From Candidatus Solincola tengchongensis (lineage in GTDB: Bacteria; Actinomycetota; Geothermincolia; Geothermincolales; RBG-13-55-18): DNA of 8,544 nucleotides. Position numbers and translations under genes: made by a program. Under the pieces are notes generated by a model. It searched no databases, was not told where the DNA came from, and saw only the letters and a program-made list of their open reading frames with translations. The stretch covers positions 2,979-11,522 of the forward strand of contig MU158671.1 in the NCBI GenBank assembly GCA_015711895.1. The letters run 5' to 3'. Of this stretch, positions 6,402-8,544 are shown one piece after another (positions within the stretch are counted from its first letter, which is position 1; the number at the start of each line of letters is the position of its first letter).

Positions 6402-7658
6402 ATGATCATGTCCACGGAACGGATAAGGTTGGCCCTCGACCGCCGCCTGAGCATGGCCAACCTCCTCGAGAGGCTGGCGCGGCTTTACGGTCCCTCCATC
6501 GCCCTTGCGCTTCCCCGCCCCTTCATGCCCTCCCTGGTCCCGCACACGGAGATCTCCTTCCGGGAGACACTTCACCTCACGGATCTGGCCGCCGAGGCGC
6601 TCATTCGTGTCCTGGACCTGCGCAAGGGGGAGCGCGTCCTGGTCCTCTCGCCGGATGCCGGAGAGTCCTTCCTCCTCACCATGTCGCTCATCAAGGCCGG
6701 GGGTATAGCCGTACCCCTCCCCCGTCTGCCCGAGAGAGAGTGGTTGGAGGCCATCCTGCGGGAGGGCGGGATCGGCAAGACCCTGGTGGGCGGCGGCTTC
6801 TTCGGGGGGGACGAAGCGGGTAATCTGGATCTATTAAGGAGGCGTGAAGGCTTCCGGCTCATGCCCGTCGATCGAGAGGACACGGAACCGGATGAGGTTT
6901 CGCTGGAGGAGGCCTGCGCGGAATCCTCCGGCTTCTTCATCCCCTATACCTTGAAGCCCAGCAGTGTGGTCATGCTCTCACCGAGAGCGGGAGTGCAAGG
7001 CAGGCCTCTCCTGGTTATGTCCACCAGCCGGGCCCTTCTCCACCCCGCCCGTGCTCTGTGTTTACTCCTCCCCTTCGGAGAGGAAAGGCGCTGTCTCTTC
7101 CTTCACCCTCCGGACGGCGCGTCCTGGCTGGCTTCCGCCGTTCTGGCCCTCGGCGCCGGCCTGTGCCTCCATTTCCCGCGCAGTGAAGGGCCTTTCCTCT
7201 TTCAAGAAGGGCCGGCGGGCGAGCCGCGCGTCGTCGTCACCGACCCGTCGCAAACGGCGCGATTGGTCGAAGACCGCGGCGCGATGCCGTTCCCGGCGGT
7301 GCGCCTGCTCATCTGTACCGGGAAACTGGGTGATATTACCATCAGTAAATTAAGGCCCTCCGCCCCAGGACTCTCCCCGCATGGCCGGAGGACGCTTATC
7401 CTGGAATTCGATTCCCTGGACGAGACCGCGCCCCTGGCGACCTTCAGGTTGTCCCTTGCGCTGCGGGAGAACCTGCTCCGCACGCCTTTCCTGCCCCTCC
7501 CGCCTCACCGGGTAAGGAGAGAGGAGGAAAGCGCAACGGGCGGGCGGGGCGTGACGGCCATCCGGGGACCCGCGGTCGCCCCGGGGTGGTGGAACGACCT
7601 GGAAGCCTCCCTGCGCGCCTGGAGAAAAGGCTGGCTCCATCCCGGGAGCCCGCACTGA
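6402..7658 (+). CDS. degenerate, C-terminally truncated adenylate-forming (ANL superfamily) protein
   Basis: 418 residues from ATG 6402, chosen because GGAGG (6390-6394) lies 7 nt before it. The frame stays open back to an ATG at 6249, but that lies upstream of the likely transcription start. The N-terminal part fits an acyl-CoA synthetase: 'TDLAAEALIRVLDLRKGERV' (60-79) and 'LIKAGGIAVPL' (96-106). The P-loop motif A3 (SGTTGxPKG) reads 'SPRAGVQGRPLLVMSTSRALL' across 193-213, keeping GRP but with Leu in place of the Lys. Motif A5 (YGxTE) is reduced to 'FDSLDETAP' (336-344). Motif A6 is well kept as 'IRGPAVAPGWWND' (387-399). The protein then stops at 'GWLHPGSPH', where active enzymes read GWLHTGD and continue about 110-130 residues into the C-terminal domain. 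No remainder of that domain is recognisable downstream. Fold membership is well supported. Catalysis is unlikely, so it is either a pseudoenzyme or a decaying gene with an intact frame. Confidence 0.7.
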   Translation: MIMSTERIRLALDRRLSMANLLERLARLYGPSIALALPRPFMPSLVPHTEISFRETLHLTDLAAEALIRVLDLRKGERVLVLSPDAGESFLLTMSLIKAGGIAVPLPRLPEREWLEAILREGGIGKTLVGGGFFGGDEAGNLDLLRRREGFRLMPVDREDTEPDEVSLEEACAESSGFFIPYTLKPSSVVMLSPRAGVQGRPLLVMSTSRALLHPARALCLLLPFGEERRCLFLHPPDGASWLASAVLALGAGLCLHFPRSEGPFLFQEGPAGEPRVVVTDPSQTARLVEDRGAMPFPAVRLLICTGKLGDITISKLRPSAPGLSPHGRRTLILEFDSLDETAPLATFRLSLALRENLLRTPFLPLPPHRVRREEESATGGRGVTAIRGPAVAPGWWNDLEASLRAWRKGWLHPGSPH

Positions 7659-8070
7659 TACGGCGCCAAGGGGGCTTCTTCGCCGGGATGGAGGCGTATC
7701 CCGCCGCTGGCGCTCCAAAGGCACCTCGCCTGCGAAGCCGCAGGCCGTGAGGCCTGAAGACTCCGGGAAAGGCCCTCCCGCTCCCTCGTGGTGCCATTCT
7801 CGCCCACCGTGAGGACGGCCGTCCTGAAGGGACACCGGTGCGAGGCGGTTTCGCCTTCGTTCATCGGGATCATCCCTCCTCCACCTCCTCTTGCTGGCGG
7901 CCGCAACGCCGGGTCGGAAAAAGGTCCGCCGGCGCGGTCGCCTTGATCCTCCCCCGGGGAGGTGCTGTTTGGAAACGATCCTTAAATCCACCCGGATCCG
8001 CTCCCTCTAGTCCTCAAGAGCCCGCAACCCGCGAACCGGAGGCGCCGGGTGGCGCAGGATGCCACGGACA
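7659..8070. other. gene-free region with several palindromes
   Basis: No convincing coding sequence. Just after the stop codon, 7661-7685 can fold as CGGCG...CGCCG with an inner AAG/CTT stem, but without a T-run. Further inverted repeats lie at 7728-7745, 7741-7756, 7812-7825 (perfect 14-bp palindrome AGGACGGCCGTCCT) and 7948-7962 (CCTCCCC/GGGGAGG around one base). The unit CCGTGAGG...CCTGAAG appears twice, at 7745-7759 and 7808-7828, the second copy with eight extra bases in the middle. It may hold a structured RNA or regulator sites, or it may be degraded sequence. Confidence 0.35.
7728..7756 (+). other. two overlapping, mutually exclusive hairpins
   Basis: GCCTGCG (7728-7734) can pair with CGCAGGC (7739-7745) around an AAGC loop, a 7-bp GC-rich stem. 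CAGGCC (7741-7746) can instead pair with GGCCTG (7751-7756) around GTGA, a GNRA-type tetraloop. They share bases 7741-7745, so only one can form at a time, as in attenuators or riboswitch expression platforms. No U-tract follows and no ligand-binding core was recognised. Confidence 0.3.
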
Positions 8071-8099
8071 TTGAGCCGGAAAACCCCTCGTGCTAATAT
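8071..8099 (+). promoter_or_regulatory. sigma70-like promoter for the iron-sulfur protein gene
   Basis: TTGAGC (8071-8076), exactly 17 bp, then TAATAT (8094-8099), with TGC (8091-8093) giving an extended -10. It lies 92 nt upstream of the ATG at 8192 and predicts a leader of about 85 nt. This is the most regular promoter-like arrangement in the window. Confidence 0.55.
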
Positions 8100-8152
8100 C
8101 CCTTCAGGGTGATGGCTGTCGTTCTCCGCCGCTCGAAGCGCCCTGGGAGGGT

Positions 8153-8182
8153 CGTGGAACGGCATTCCACGTTTTCCGGAAA
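8153..8182 (+). promoter_or_regulatory. leader hairpin next to the ribosome binding site
   Basis: CGTGGAA (8153-8159) and TTCCACG (8165-8171) form a perfect 7-bp stem with a 5-nt CGGCA loop, followed at once by TTTT (8172-8175). A second palindrome, TTTCCGGAAA (8173-8182), overlaps the T-run and reaches the AGGAGG site. Lying between promoter and start codon, it could be a short attenuator, a translational control hairpin or a protein-binding operator. The T-run is short, so a terminator is not certain. Confidence 0.4.
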
Positions 8183-8191
8183 GGAGGAGTC

Positions 8192-8544
8192 ATGGCCGCT
8201 TCCCGGGGAAGGAGCAGGAAGAGCTTCGACCGCTTCCTCAAGCTCTACCGCTACAAGGACCTCGCCTTCCGCATGACCAACTGGCCGTTAATCCGCCAGC
8301 TGGGGAGGCCGGTCATCGACTACCGCAACACCAACCTGACTTACGTGCCCATCCACCAGGAAATGGAACTGCCCGCCGGCACCGCGGCTCCCCTCTCGGT
8401 CATCGAGCACTTCATCCGCGAGGCCTCCCACCACGTAATCCTGCGCCGCTGCCCCTGCCGCAGCGAGAACGGCTGCCGGGACTTCGACCCCTACTTCGGC
8501 TGCACCTTCCTGGGGCCGGCGGCCCGCGACGTGGACCCCGAGGT
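8192..8544 (+). CDS. iron-sulfur protein with CxC-C-C motif, 3' end outside the window
   Basis: Starts at ATG 8192 behind AGGAGG (8182-8187) with a 4-nt spacer; 117 codons are visible before the window ends with the frame still open. The N-terminus is basic, with no signal peptide or membrane helix visible. The telling part is 'ILRRCPCRSENGCRDFDPYF' (83-102) followed by GCTFLG (103-108): Cys87, Cys89, Cys95 and Cys104 form a likely [4Fe-4S] site. From memory, the order VPI...VIEHFI...CxCR....C....GC.FLG resembles proteins from anaerobes annotated as 4Fe-4S binding or ferredoxin-like, sometimes with further ferredoxin motifs downstream, which cannot be checked here. An electron-transfer or redox role is inferred. 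It appears to be expressed from its own promoter (8071-8099), separate from the ANL-like gene. Confidence 0.65.
   Translation, partial: MAASRGRSRKSFDRFLKLYRYKDLAFRMTNWPLIRQLGRPVIDYRNTNLTYVPIHQEMELPAGTAAPLSVIEHFIREASHHVILRRCPCRSENGCRDFDPYFGCTFLGPAARDVDPE

Noticed and set aside
7330..7347. Second copy of the LarA-gene operator (GATATTACCAT)
   Set aside because: Only one half resembles the 9+9 repeat. It lies inside the ANL-like coding sequence and the other arm is absent.
7350..7991. Minus-strand open frame across the 3' end of the ANL-like gene
   Set aside because: The translation is Arg/Pro/Gly-rich without motifs, and the overlapped plus-strand frame carries clear ANL motifs.
7659..8070. 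Frameshifted remainder of the ANL C-terminal domain
   Set aside because: I read all three plus-strand frames and found no GD-G-DG-GR or K-rich A8/A10-like motif, so a simple frameshift does not explain the truncation.
1..8544. tRNA, rRNA, CRISPR array, insertion sequence or prophage features
   Set aside because: No tRNA-like T-loop and acceptor pairing, no regularly spaced repeats, and no transposase, integrase or phage motifs were seen.

Overview
The window is a stretch of a GC-rich bacterial chromosome. Coding regions use G/C-ending codons heavily, Shine-Dalgarno sequences are strong (AGGAGG or GGAGG type), and promoter-like boxes look sigma70-like. The gene content (HEAT-repeat protein, divergent LarA-like protein, CaiB/BaiF CoA transferase, ANL-type protein, CxC iron-sulfur protein) would fit a deep-branching, probably anaerobic lineage, for example an uncultured Actinomycetota group. 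That placement is inference only. I saw no mobile element, CRISPR array, tRNA or rRNA.

Layout. (1) 2-2161, plus strand: the 3' part of a large HEAT-repeat protein gene whose start lies outside the window. (2) 2162-2370: a convergent intergenic stretch with four short hairpins in a row. (3) 2371-3900, minus strand: a LarA-like (nickel-dependent lactate racemase superfamily) protein that has lost some of the active-site residues. It is preceded by a promoter with a perfect 9+9 bp inverted repeat over the -10 box. (4) 4231-5421, minus strand: an intact type III CoA transferase (CaiB/BaiF family). (5) 5422-6401: about 1 kb without a convincing gene. It ends in an operator-like 14-bp palindrome next to a perfect TATAAT box. 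(6) 6402-7658, plus strand: a degenerate adenylate-forming (acyl-CoA synthetase-like) protein with no catalytic lysine in the P-loop motif, which stops exactly where the C-terminal domain should begin. (7) 7659-8070: non-coding, with several palindromes, two of them mutually exclusive. (8) 8071-8544, plus strand: a good promoter, a leader hairpin and the 5' part of a gene for a CxC...C...C iron-sulfur protein that runs off the end.

How the genes might work together: the CoA transferase and the ANL-like protein both belong to acyl-CoA chemistry, and LarA relatives act on 2-hydroxy acids. A local theme of organic-acid activation is possible. However, the genes are on opposite strands, widely spaced and apparently have separate promoters, so they do not form an operon. 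The most unusual items are the ANL-like pseudoenzyme and the divergent LarA-like protein, each behind a palindrome that looks like a repressor site. About a quarter of the window is non-coding.
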